Shown piece after piece: positions 37,616 through 48,839 of a stretch of 64,000 bases of DNA. Position 1 is the first letter of the stretch. The number at the start of each line of letters is the position of its first letter. Below the pieces are notes generated by a model. That model searched no databases. It was not told where the DNA came from and was given only the letters and a program-made list of their open reading frames with translations. A program made the translations under genes and the position numbers. This stretch comes from Varroa destructor (taxonomy: Eukaryota > Arthropoda > Arachnida > Mesostigmata > Varroidae), in the NCBI RefSeq assembly GCF_002443255.2, contig NW_019211460.1, positions 38,015,498-38,079,497 of the forward strand, in the 5' to 3' direction.

Positions 37616-40600
37616 ATGGGGCGTGCAAATGATTGCCGACTTTACGTCGGTCGCCTGTCACATCGAACTCGTGAACGTGATTTGGATAGGTTGTTTGCTC
37701 CATTCGGGAAGATACGCGAGATCCTACTCAAGGCCGGCTTCGCCTTTGTGGCAAGTAGCAAGATCGGATTATTTACCTTAGATTTATTAAGACACATAGG
37801 AATAAACAAATATTTGACTATTTTTAGTTCTCTATTACCTGTAATATTATGAGCATACTAAGTGTGATGCATTCCTGCCATTCAGTACAAATCCAAATCT
37901 TTGTCAGAGAACTTTTGCTGTAGAGAAGTTGTATTTCTTTTGTGAAATATATACGATATGCAAAATTCGAACCATCAACGGCAATACGAGTCGTAGAGTC
38001 AGCTTTCATGTAGCTAAGCCCAGGTTCCTCATAAAATGATGACAATACAGCTTTTTTATTGAGTGGTTGATAACGCGACACATTGGCGTATGCCAGCGAC
38101 GTGCATGAATCTGTTTCTTCCATTTCTTCACCGCCCGTACAACTGCCAAATGTGACTAGTAGTAGCTATTCAAGTTTCTCGCTTGTATTTTACTCACAAT
38201 CAGAACTTGAAGTTGAAATTTATCTTCGTCTTATCCGGCCGCATAATTCGGTGTTTTAAAAATTACTTTAAAGCTTTACGTTCAATTACGTTGAATGTAT
38301 TTGTTCGAAATACCTCTTATTACATTTGGAGGTAATCCTACAACGGAACATATATTACATAGTTACTGAAGCATACACTTGTTGAAAATGCAAGTTTAAA
38401 AAAATAAAATATTTGCAACCGCACATAATTCTTTTACGAACTTATCATTATAAAATGTATTGTGCAACAACAAAGTTGTCCAATACATTTGTAACAACTA
38501 TTTGATATCAATAACTAGGATTCATATATATACAACGATATAACAAAGCGCACTGATTAGGTAATTCTGAATAATATTTGAATGAGTTGTTATTCATTAA
38601 GTTTGTTCATATTTTCCTATAATGGCCGTATTTGCGTTGTAACAGATTTTAAAGTTACGGTTAAGTACCACTGGCTGGTTTTTATTAGTTTTTTTTTTTA
38701 TTATAATGTGCTTGATATGTAGGAGTTTGATGACCCACGGGATGCCGAAGATGCTTGCTATGAACTTAACGGCAGAGACCTTTTGGGAGACCGGATTCTT
38801 GTTGAAATGGCTAAAGGAACTGAGAGAGGTCGAGGAGGTCTGCCGATGCGCGGCGACACTTCTTCACGGGGTTTGTATCAGAAGTGCAACCATCTATTTG
38901 CTGGATGTTATATCTATTGTTCAATACAGCTTTATTTGTAAAGACTGTTTGGAGCGGTTAATATTATAATTTTATTGGAAGTCCGTTACAAGTGTGGAGT
39001 TAATGTCTTACGCTCATACTAGGACAACTAAAATGCAATTTAAATCTTTTTTGAGTTTTCCTCCTGGTTTTTATTTCAATCATCTTTAGAGCGAAATGTT
39101 TTTTGTTGCAATTGCTATATAGCTATCGTCTTAAACGTTGCAGATAGAAGCTGGATGGATAAGTATGGTCCCTTTAAACGAACGGATTATCGCGTGATCG
39201 TTGAAAACTTATCGACTCGGGTTAGCTGGCAGGTATGTTGAAGATTACCATAAACAGCTTTACGAAAAAAAAAATTAGATTTTGGCTCAAGGATTAACAA
39301 AGTACATCAATAAAATAGTATATAAATTATATTAGGCATAAAAACTGCAACAAAAAAGCCGCGATTCTTTCAACAGGCTTCCGAAACAACAGAAGTGGCG
39401 TTCTTTGTGGTAGCTGAATTGTAAGATCGAAGTATTATATACTGCTAAAGAATACCTCCTTATTTGCAGCATTGGCCAGATGAAGCACGAAATACAGTAA
39501 CTATAAAACGATTGTCATGCAATTTCTCAGAGTCTTTGTTGACTTGTCGCGGTTGAATGAGTGCGAATAAATTTCCTGACATAATAGGTATCCACCAGGG
39601 TGAAAGTTCTAGTGATGATTTCGTTACACCGTGGCAAAAGGATGTGAACCAGTACAGAGCCAGGGGCTTCCTGGCTTGCTTGGTTGTTGCACAATAGACG
39701 GTACTTCGTGCAAATGACGATTCTCCGCCTGATGAAACCTAAAGTGGCTTACGCACTTCCACTAACCGTGGACGAGAACAACCGTATGCCCTGACAGGAA
39801 CGTATTTTGAATTGTAGCGCTTTAATGTTCTTTGCTAAACAATGTGTTGATACTTTCAGGTCTTATCAGATACTTATAGTATAAGAATGTCCCTCATATT
39901 ATTTAGTCTTTATTTGTTAACTGGATGATTGAGATATAAAAACCATGTGTTGCTTACCTCGAGCTGTCTAAATAATGTCTGTGGCTTGTTTGAGCTATAG
40001 TATAGTATTATAAGTGGTTGTTCCAGATCTTTCCAAACCCTCCTGGTATTGTGCGTATTTGCATGCTGGTTGGAAAGGCCATAAATCCGTACATTACACG
40101 CACATTCTTGGTTTTGTTTGTTGATCAAAAGCGACGGTGCAGTGGGTTAGACAAGATTTTCATGATTATCAGAATTACGCATTGTGAGTGAGGCAGTGAA
40201 TGGCCGTTAGGCCATTGGACTCACAAAATTATATTTATTGAATGGCGATTATTGTTATCCAATTCTCCGCCTCTTCTGTGATCCAGTGAATCAGAAATTT
40301 GTGGCAACAAATGATCGATTTGGTCGAGCCTTTTAAAACATGTTATATAAGAAGGCTTAGATAGAATATTAACACAAAGTGCTATATTTTTAAGCAAAGA
40401 AGCTACTTGATCAAGAAATTTTAGGGAAACGCGTGCCATTCGATAAAAAGCTGCGAACCTGGTTATAGTAAATCGCGCTTTGACATTATTTAGTGCTGGG
40501 GTGTGCAAGTCCAACGACGTTATTTACTGACCATAGGTTTTTTTGAAGTTTTACTGAATAGAGAGAAATAGGGTTTCCCGTTTGTATTGATACACACTTA

Positions 40601-43600
40601 AGCATATATATGCGAGAAATGAAGGCGCTACATAAACAAAAATATTTGTCGTTGATACCAACCTTCGGTCTAGCCGTTTAATTCTCTTGTTTTCATTCTG
40701 TTAGGCCTCAAGCTGACATACATAATATCGCGACTCAGATAATATGGCTTTATGTACTATCGTTATGAAAGCAGCCTATTCTTTGTGAGTCCGAAGAAGA
40801 AGAAGAAGAAGAAGAAGAAAACTCTCGAAATCAAAATGACGCTAAAGTTCAATATATGAGAATTGCTCAAAGGTCCGTTGTATTCTTTTCCGAAGTTAAA
40901 ACTTAGAATAAAATGACTCGTTTCACACAGCTCCGGCCGCATCAGTCTCATCTTCCTCTAATTGCGCACAAACATGGACTAAGCGCACACATGAAGACAC
41001 AGAACGAACGTTGACATGAAACGAATGAATGAGTAAATTAGGGGATAACCTATTTGTACATTTTATTCGATCGTCACATATTTTTATTTGAAGGCCATCA
41101 ATCTGGCTTTTGGACTTCATGTATTATTGCCGCAAAGTTATTATTGCTCACTCTCTCATTTGCTGCTGCTGCTTAACACGCTGTCGTTAACACATTGTTG
41201 CTCTGTTTGTTGCGTGGACGTTCCTGCTCCCCGATGTCTCGGTCCCTCGTTCGCTCGCTGCAGCATCCCGTCGCTTGATTGATGTCAAACCTCGGATCAG
41301 AGCGAGGTGATCGATTGATTTGTCCATCCACGGATCGATTAGATAATCAATCAGATCCTGATCGATAGCGAGACGACATTCATTACGACGATGATCGATG
41401 GTTGCGATGCTCGTTTGTAACAGAGATGATGCTGGTGATGACCATCGATGATGATCGCTCGCTGACGATGATGATAACGGTGGCACATCATCACTGACAG
41501 CAGGGCCGTGCCGGCAGCAGCAGTAGCGGTCGATATTGAATCGATATTGAATAACCCAACCCAGAGACGCCCATTAGCACAAGCCACATGTTCATAGGCG
41601 GTCCGTCCATCCCGAGCGACGCCGAGGCTGTGAATCCCTTCCACCTTCTGCTCATCATCGCAACCTCACTCCTCTGTGGCTTTTGTCTGCCTATTTCTAT
41701 TATTCTCTTTGGTTACATTATCTAGAAAAACAACATTGTAGGAAACACGTAAGATGTGCGCTACCACTACCCGATCTGCCGCAACTGAGATTCGTACAGA
41801 TGTTTCAAGATGACGATTACGTCGATGACGGTTAGCGAGGCACAGGTAAATGCGACGAAAAAGGCAAACGAGGGCAGCTCAAGGAGCGGCGATCCCCATC
41901 AGCCAGCGACCACCCTCAATTGTGGGAAACAAACACGACAGTTGATGAGCAGTGATGATTCTCTGTCAGGCCAGGTCAACCACGCCGTTTTCCGTTTCAC
42001 CAATGTCGTTAATAAACCCTCAATCAAGGATTCAGTGACGATGGAGGTGAGGCTGAAAACCTCAGTCGGCCTATGCATGCTCAGATGAGAACCGTAGTGA
42101 TGTGCTAACCGTGTGGAGGTACATGCGAATGTGGGAGCTTGATACTGTTCTCTTCGCGGGGATTCGTTCGCGACCGTGTATGTGCTACACAACGTTTGAG
42201 CTGGAACATGCACAAGGCTGTCTTCACCACACGTTGCAAGGCTCAGCTGTACCGTCGTATAGAGTGCGGGGCAAGGTAACCAGCCATAGAACGAAGAGAG
42301 CGACAGAGGTATACGTGTAGAGAGGCAGGAAAAGAGAGGTGAAGAACCACAACGGACCGACAATAGGGCACTAATATGGATAAGGATTATCTATCAATTG
42401 GGCAGGTAGGGGGAGGCATAGTTAGTAACATACGATGTACTAAACGATCTAACTTTATGATACTAACAAACAATGCAGGACCTGAAGGATTTGATGCGTA
42501 AGGTTGGATGCGAGGTGTGCTATGCCGATGCTCATCACTACCGGAAAAATGAAGCGTACGTAAAATCTCACATTTTGTAATTAAATACGGATAATAGCCA
42601 AGATATTTCTATAAATCGAATAGGAGTACGGTACCACAGAGATTGATTGAAATAGTCCACTGTTAAGACAGACTTGTAGAAAGCATAGTTCGTCATTTCT
42701 GCTCGACATAGTGTAATCAATAAGGATAAGCAACGAAGAAGTGCTAAACATGTTTTCAGGCTAACAGTAATATTACTTCAATTTCTTTAGCGTGGTTGAA
42801 TTTGCATCGCGTTCCGATATGAGACGTGCTATTGAGAAATACGATGGACACGAGATTAACGGCCGTCGCATGGCCCTGAGAGAGGACCGCAGAACAGAGT
42901 CTCTTTCAAGATCTAGATCTAGATCACGTCAAAGGAAGGGCAGTACGTCTAGAAGGAGAAGTGCATCTAGGTAAGAAACAATATTTTTTTTATTTTGGAT
43001 ATGGTAGCTTCAGTGAATGCGTAACTATAGATAAGTCACGGGAAATACTAGGGTGTTGCTTTCTTTAGTTTTGCTGATGTCGTTTTGAAATTATTTTATT
43101 AGTGAGGTGAGCGTCAAGTAGTGTACGTAGATTAGAAATCAAACACCTTCGCCTCGAATTCAGTTAGCGAGCTGACAGAAAGCTTAAAAATAGAGGTTCC
43201 ATTTTTGACACTTCAGTCTACTGAATCGTGGCTGATACTGTCACAAGCCTTGGCGTGTTTCATCAACTGACCTATTTTGTCAAGACACTTGATGAAGTTA
43301 CTCACTCCAATAGTGGCAAGTACGCGATTGATTGCAATTCATCACTGTAAAACTTTCATGTATTTTATATAAATTTTATTTCTTCTTTCAGAGGCCGCAA
43401 CCGTAAATCCCGCTCGAGGTCTCGCTCCCGTTTGAAGGGCTCTCCGCATAAATCTCGCCAATCGCGATCACCAGAAACTAAGCGGCGTCGCACAAGCAAG
43501 TCGCGATCTAGATCCCGATCCAGGTCGAGCTCAAAGCCAAGGTCGCAGAAGAATGGAGGTGGACGTTCCAATGGACAAAACAGAGATCCGTCCAAGGAAC

Positions 43601-43965
43601 GCAGCAGAAGTCATTCTCCAGCTGATTCAAAGGTGGCGGACTCTCGCGGCCGCGAAAGATCTCCGAGTCGCAAACTGAAGGATGCGAGAGACGGATCGGC
43701 GTCGAGGTCACGATCGAGATCTAAGTCGAGGTCAAGGTCAAGGTTAAGGGCAAGGGGTGATTCTGCTCACCGAAGTCCCGCGAAACGAAGCCGCTCTAGA
43801 GAAAGAAGTCTATCAAAAGAACGAAGTAGCTCAAGGGGACGCAGTTCATCACGTGAACATAGCGCTTCTCGATCCCGGACGGGATCTAGAGAGCGAAGTG
43901 CCTCACGTGAGCGGAGTGTGAGTCGAGGTCGTAGCGCCGGAAGCCGCGATCGCAACGGTGACTAA
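37616..43965 (+). CDS. B52: SR splicing factor, SRSF4/5/6 (B52/SRp55) family (6 exons, 400 aa)
   Basis: Nuclear pre-mRNA splicing regulator that binds exonic enhancers and recruits spliceosome parts through its RS domain. Coding exons: 37616-37750, 38723-38870, 39144-39232, 42479-42555, 42791-42970 and 43392-43965; the frame closes exactly (1203 nt with stop). RRM1 (about 8-75) has RNP2 LYVGRL (9-14) and RNP1 KAGFAFVEF (39-47). The pseudo-RRM (about 110-180) has the diagnostic SWQDLKD heptapeptide (122-128), split by intron 3, then [10 protein letters not shown]. The RS domain (about 190-400) has many RS/SR dipeptides and RERS blocks. The linker lacks the long Gly-rich stretch of fly B52. Intron 1 starts GCAAGT (GC-AG type); the others start GT. 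An in-frame TAG directly before the ATG fixes the start. Intron 3 (3.25 kb) may hold a poison exon. Which vertebrate paralogue is closest cannot be settled here. Confidence 0.95.
40793..40820. repeat. (GAA)9 microsatellite in SR intron 3
   Basis: Nine GAA units in the sense direction of the SR gene. Purine-rich GAA runs are classic exonic-enhancer-like sequences bound by SR proteins. Being intronic, this may simply be a microsatellite. Confidence 0.9.
41090..42370. other. GC-balanced, GATC/ATCGAT-rich patch in SR intron 3
   Basis: This part of the 3.25-kb intron differs from the AT-rich rest. It has short TGC runs (41159-41173), dense ATCGAT/GATGAT words (41280-41460), a tandem TCGATATTGAA pair (41530-41551) and long open frames on both strands, including 154 codons on the minus strand (41899-42363) without recognisable motifs. 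It may contain an alternative promoter, a cassette exon or a nested gene. Confidence 0.4.
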
Positions 43966-44636
43966 CGACAGTGTATTACTGAAACGACTTGGTCCAACTT
44001 AGCTGTATTGCCGCGGTTAGATCTATCATCGAGAAAAACAATGAAAACAAACGCGAGAAGGGGTGAAGTTCTTATACGAGAGAAGTAGAAGATGCCTTGT
44101 TTAAGTGTTAAGTGGTGAAGGCGACTGATTCGTGACTTGAAAATGACGTACGTAATGGTAACACAAGATCCATGTTAGGCAACAGCAACAGTATACGATG
44201 GCTTCTGCCGGCACTTAAAAAGCAAAAGGGCATCGACTGGCTAACTCAAGTAGTACGTAAAACAAGAAAAAGCGGCGAGTGTTTAGAAATATGTTACATA
44301 TTCTCTGTATAAAAAGAACGAATGGCTACAGAGCTTGAGAACACACAGAATATCGTAAATAGCTCTGGATGCTTGTCCCCCTTCCAAAAAACTCCATGTA
44401 TGCTTCTCGTTCGTGTATCCTCTTATTATTATTATAACATTATTATTAATATTCACATACTTGCTGCATTGTCTGAAATATAGCAATTGTCCTGACTAGC
44501 CCAACCTAGCGATCGGTAATCCGGAGTCCATCCCTTGTGAAATATTGGATAGCATCCTCGCATGATAATAGTTTAATTAAAATGTAAAGTGTGAACATAA
44601 CAGGTAAATTAGAATTGTAACGCTTCGTCAAACATA

Positions 44637-44642
44637 AATAAA
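44637..44642 (+). terminator. Possible polyadenylation signal (AATAAA) for the SR gene
   Basis: AATAAA about 670 bases after the SR stop codon, giving a plausible 3' UTR of 43966 to about 44660. An ATTAAA near 44576 is an alternative. Confidence 0.45.
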
Positions 44643-44659
44643 CTTAAGCATACACTTAT

Positions 44660-47600
44660 ATAACTATCATTATGCGATTCCACACAGCCGGCTATATATA
44701 TTTTGATTAAGAACATCGGTACATTTGGGTCGATATTGCTGGCAATAGATTTTAGGCGCCCTGGGGTGCGCCTCCCTGAATTTGTTGTGAATTAATCGAA
44801 AGTATAATTGTACTCAGAGTGACATCCATAGAGTCACCACCTATGACTATGATACAATAATGATGATGGCGCATAATAACAGACTCGTGAAATCAGCAAT
44901 CAAAATCGAATGGAAATGCTTCATGTGAATACTTTATTATACAACAGCACGTGAATAAATCGATAACTCTAATTGGCTAATCTAGGCGATGATGCCAGAT
45001 AAGCGCCGCATGTACTGAGCTCAACTAATCAGAAGAATTTAAGCACTTCAAATTTGGATTGATGTCTCACTCCACCTTATCTATATTTCTAATGGTTCCC
45101 ATTTGTGGGGTTCAGTGCGAAACGATAACAAAAATGATCTCGATGGTAATAACAAATGCGATAAATTGAAGCAAAGATTATTGCTTCGAATTACGTTTCA
45201 TTGATTGATTTCTCTATATAAGACTAACCAGGAACACAATATAGATAATCACAACGATCTTGCCTGATTAATAATAAAAATAAATTATGCAGTTTAATAA
45301 CGAACTTGCTGATGATTTGATGAAACGAATGATTAGTCGTCGGTTTAACACGTGCGCAAGGAAAAGACACTCATTCAGCCTTGGTACCATGTATGCGTAG
45401 AATAAGTTCTACCAATAATATATTAGTACGATTAGTAATAGTATTTCATGAGGTTGGTTCCTTGTTCACGCATCGAAACACATCCTATTAAAAGCGGCTT
45501 TGCCGTATTTCGATGTTGTAAGATAACATTTACATTAAAACTGTGTACCCAGAGGGAAGACGCTGGCTGCCAACCTGTATTAAGATAGCGCGCCAATAAA
45601 TAAACTGACTGATTGCATATTTCTTTACGTTACACGTTTCATAATTGCTATAATTAGATAAAAGCAAGATCTTACGAAATCTCCAGGTTGAGAAAGTGCC
45701 CATATCGGTATATATGTTTGCTGTTGATAAGATCAGGCGCTTTATGTAGCACGTGTGAAGTTTCCTTTCTTGATGAGATTTTTCTTTTTTGGAACCAGGA
45801 ACGCACTTGTATGCACACACAGGTGATTCAGCAGCTTTTGGATTTCCGCTGCGCAGTATAATTATAGAGAAGAGGGAGCTCATTGAATAAAAAAGCGAGC
45901 TTCCTTACTGATTTGTTACATTTATTATGGGAATTTCTTGAGTTCCGTCGCTGCTTTCATTACTACTTCTAAGACCATGTCTTGCCGACATAAAAATGTT
46001 CAAGTCAAACAATGGTTTCTCATATATGAGTTCATACATTACAGTTCGTAGAATACGGAGGTTTAACGAATTTCTATCTGAAGCAGCATTTCTTTTGTTA
46101 AGAGGCATATATCTACAGAAAATGGAAACGCTACTCAACGTTGATCAACGCAGGCTAGAGTCATCTAAGAAAACTAGTGGAAAGTGTCGACTGAACTGCC
46201 AAGTAATGCCGAAATTCAAACGATGCATATGTGTAGGCTATTTCTGGCGAAATAACAGCACCAGAACAGCACAACAGAAGTGTATTGTGTTTCGATTTAA
46301 TGGCATCAAAAATCTGGTATTTATTTTTTACATGAGACCACCCCTTTCGTGAACTGTTCCCTTTATCGCATTCTACTTCCCTATTTTAAAATAATAGTAA
46401 TTATTCGTTTTTTGTTTGCGAGCCAAACATTATCTCCTGTGTCTTTGTTGTCTTATTTTTATTCCTTTCACAATGCGTGACTAAGCACGTGGCGGTAGCG
46501 CAGCTATGCAGTGCTTTGCTATACATATATATACATATATGACGTGGTGTAAAGTGAATGACCGAATCTACCCTTAATATGGAGTGTCGGTGTTATTTCT
46601 ATTAGATTTATGCATATAATGCTTTTGTTTTAGTCTCACGCTTTGGTTATCAGCGGAGAAAGCGTATTACGACTGGCACAGTTCGTACATTTAACGATAA
46701 AGCTAACAAGCGCCTTAGTATTAATAACATTTCATGAAATTACTCCCCCGACAGTTGGCGTGACAGTGAAAGGTTCGATTTAATTATAGTAAATCGTCAC
46801 CTTGCAAGGCTTGCCTTCTGATAGTTGTTTAAGACAATCAGATATTAGAATCTGAAGTTAGAAAAGTCTCAAATACTTACTCAGCTTACTTTTATTTCGG
46901 TAATATTTTTTTCTGATTCATGTTTCGCAGTCGCCCGTAAGTCACTTTTTGTTTTCCTTAAATCACTTAAGTATGGATGTAAGTTTAAACTGATTATGGT
47001 AAATTTGAAATCGATAACGTTTTCGGTTCTCCAAAATTCACCGCCATAAATATTTAGTGTTATTATTACGACTTATTGATGGTGAATCTGAACATGGCCC
47101 TGTAGTGCAACAATGACCTTGTGTAATTAATTAAAAAAATTACTATTTTTCGGGTATACCATTAAAACGCTGTTCCTCAAAAGTAGATGCAGGTCATTCA
47201 TGAAAAAACAGCCCAATATCTACAAAAATTTTTAGACACGTGAAACACTTAATTTTGCGTGTAATGTCAAGGTGACGTATGTCTGGTATTGGAAAAAAAA
47301 CTGTATAATATAGTTTGCACAAATACGGTGCGGATGATTAAGTTAATTCGGAAACACTTGTATAAAAAAAAACAGGCGACTAGTTTTAGAACACTATCTA
47401 CAGTAGCTCATTCCTCGTGAACGTACGCCGAACAAACCGACAGCTAGAATCATTCAGTAACCTCTACAAATATTAAATAACACAATAAAGCCTAAAATAT
47501 TATTACTGCAGACTGTTATTGCAAGATTTACGTTGTATCTCGTACTAATGTTCACAGCTCTTTTCACTCCTTTTTAATATTTACTCGTCTACTATTTCAT

Positions 47601-47880
47601 AGAAGCTTCATCACTTGTAACTATCTATCCGTTATTTGTTTTCTTGGCTTCCAGCAAATTATTTCATTATTATATTATCAAAGCCATAGGTGCCTCTGTG
47701 TGTGCTAAGCTCGATGGTGTACGGCTGCCGTGAATCCGGCTACATTATCACGTATAGCAAGGCGCTGCTACGTGGGCGTGTACATTTTTGTATTTTTGTC
47801 TGTATTTACTAAGAAGCGCATCGTCGGTGCTGCTGACGCGATTGTTGTTAACGGCAGTTCTATTGCGTCGGATGGACTGA
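44660..47880. other. AT-rich intergenic DNA
   Basis: Contains a 118-codon plus frame (45996-46352) and a 117-codon minus frame (45530-45883), neither with recognisable motifs. No gene is supported. Confidence 0.45.
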
Positions 47881-48190
47881 ATCTTCACTTTCTCCGATGG
47901 TCGTTGCAAGTTCGATAGCCGGCAAATATGTACACCATAATACCATGTGTTCGGCCTTCAAAAATCACGGGCCAAAGAGCTAACGGAAGCTTAGGAAAAA
48001 ACCTGACAGTCGGCGGTGGTTGAAGTTCGTTGCTAGAGAACGCGCTGCTGTTGCTGTCGCCATAATATGTTGTATTGCATATATACGACTGTGTCATTTT
48101 CGTTACTTCGATGCTTGCGAATTATCGTCTTCACAATTCTTTTGTATTAGTCGCTATCCGTTCGCTAGCAGGTTTTCGTAGTGCTCTTAC

Positions 48191-48382
48191 CGCGTGTTTC
48201 ATCGACAGCGTTACCGAAAGAAAATTGTTCTCTTTTGAAACCTCCCGATGACGACTGGTTTGACAGCCTCGCTTCAACTTCCTGGCCTCGCTTGCAGCCC
48301 GCTTAATGGTCGCTTCCGATTCTTGATGATTGATGATCTTCCAGCGCACGTTCTTATACCAAAACAGAGCAGATAGGGTCAT
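48191..48382 (-). CDS. Candidate coding exon, unrecognised
   Basis: The minus-strand ATG at 48382 opens a frame of 64 codons ending exactly at a good splice donor (GCG|GTAAGA). It encodes MTLSALFWYKNVRW, then a charged, probably helical segment rich in Lys, Arg and Glu. Composition is more balanced than the surroundings. Start context is poor and no upstream acceptor is convincing, so this may be chance. No family is recognised. Confidence 0.2.
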
Positions 48383-48644
48383 ATGTACACGGTGGTTATT
48401 ATCATTTCCGTTCAATAGGTGTTTTGTTATTTAATTGCAGTACTCAGCTAAGCCGTTTGAATTACTATATACTCAGAGGTTCTGCTATTCTATCGGTTTT
48501 ACTTTAAGTTATATGTATAAGAGCGGTGGGTTACAGCAGCCATAGTCGTATGCAGTTACATAAGCACATCTTTCTTTATTAATATATCAGCGCACAATGT
48601 TTTACAAAATGCCACCGACGATTCCGAGAAAAGTGAACGTTCGT

Positions 48645-48833
48645 TTAGCGGCCCTGAATAAAATTGAATTTGTCATGAAGTTCGATGCCTCCTACAGTTG
48701 CCAGTCTCCGAAAAAGTAGATCTTCTCTGAGGAAACTCTGCTGGCCGTGGTCAGGATGTTTGTCAAGGATGGTTTCACACACTTTCGCCGGTTGTCGCAT
48801 TGCTGCTAATTTTGTATCCTTGTGTTTAGCCAT
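48645..48833 (-). CDS. Small ORF, 62 aa, unrecognised
   Basis: The minus-strand ATG has G at -3 and G at +4 (GGCATGG) and opens 62 codons beginning MAKHKDTKLAAM and ending FIQGR. It is soluble and mixed in charge, with no signal peptide. It lies just upstream of the candidate exon at 48191-48382 on the same strand, so both might belong to one gene, but I could not join them with good splice sites. Confidence 0.2.
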   Translation of the reverse strand: MAKHKDTKLAAMRQPAKVCETILDKHPDHGQQSFLREDLLFRRLATVGGIELHDKFNFIQGR

Positions 48834-48839
48834 GCCTAA

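Noticed and set aside
43365..43955. Minus-strand frames opposite the SR domain (Arg/Leu/Asp-rich)
   Set aside because: Antisense of RS-repeat codons; repetitive composition keeps the opposite strand open.
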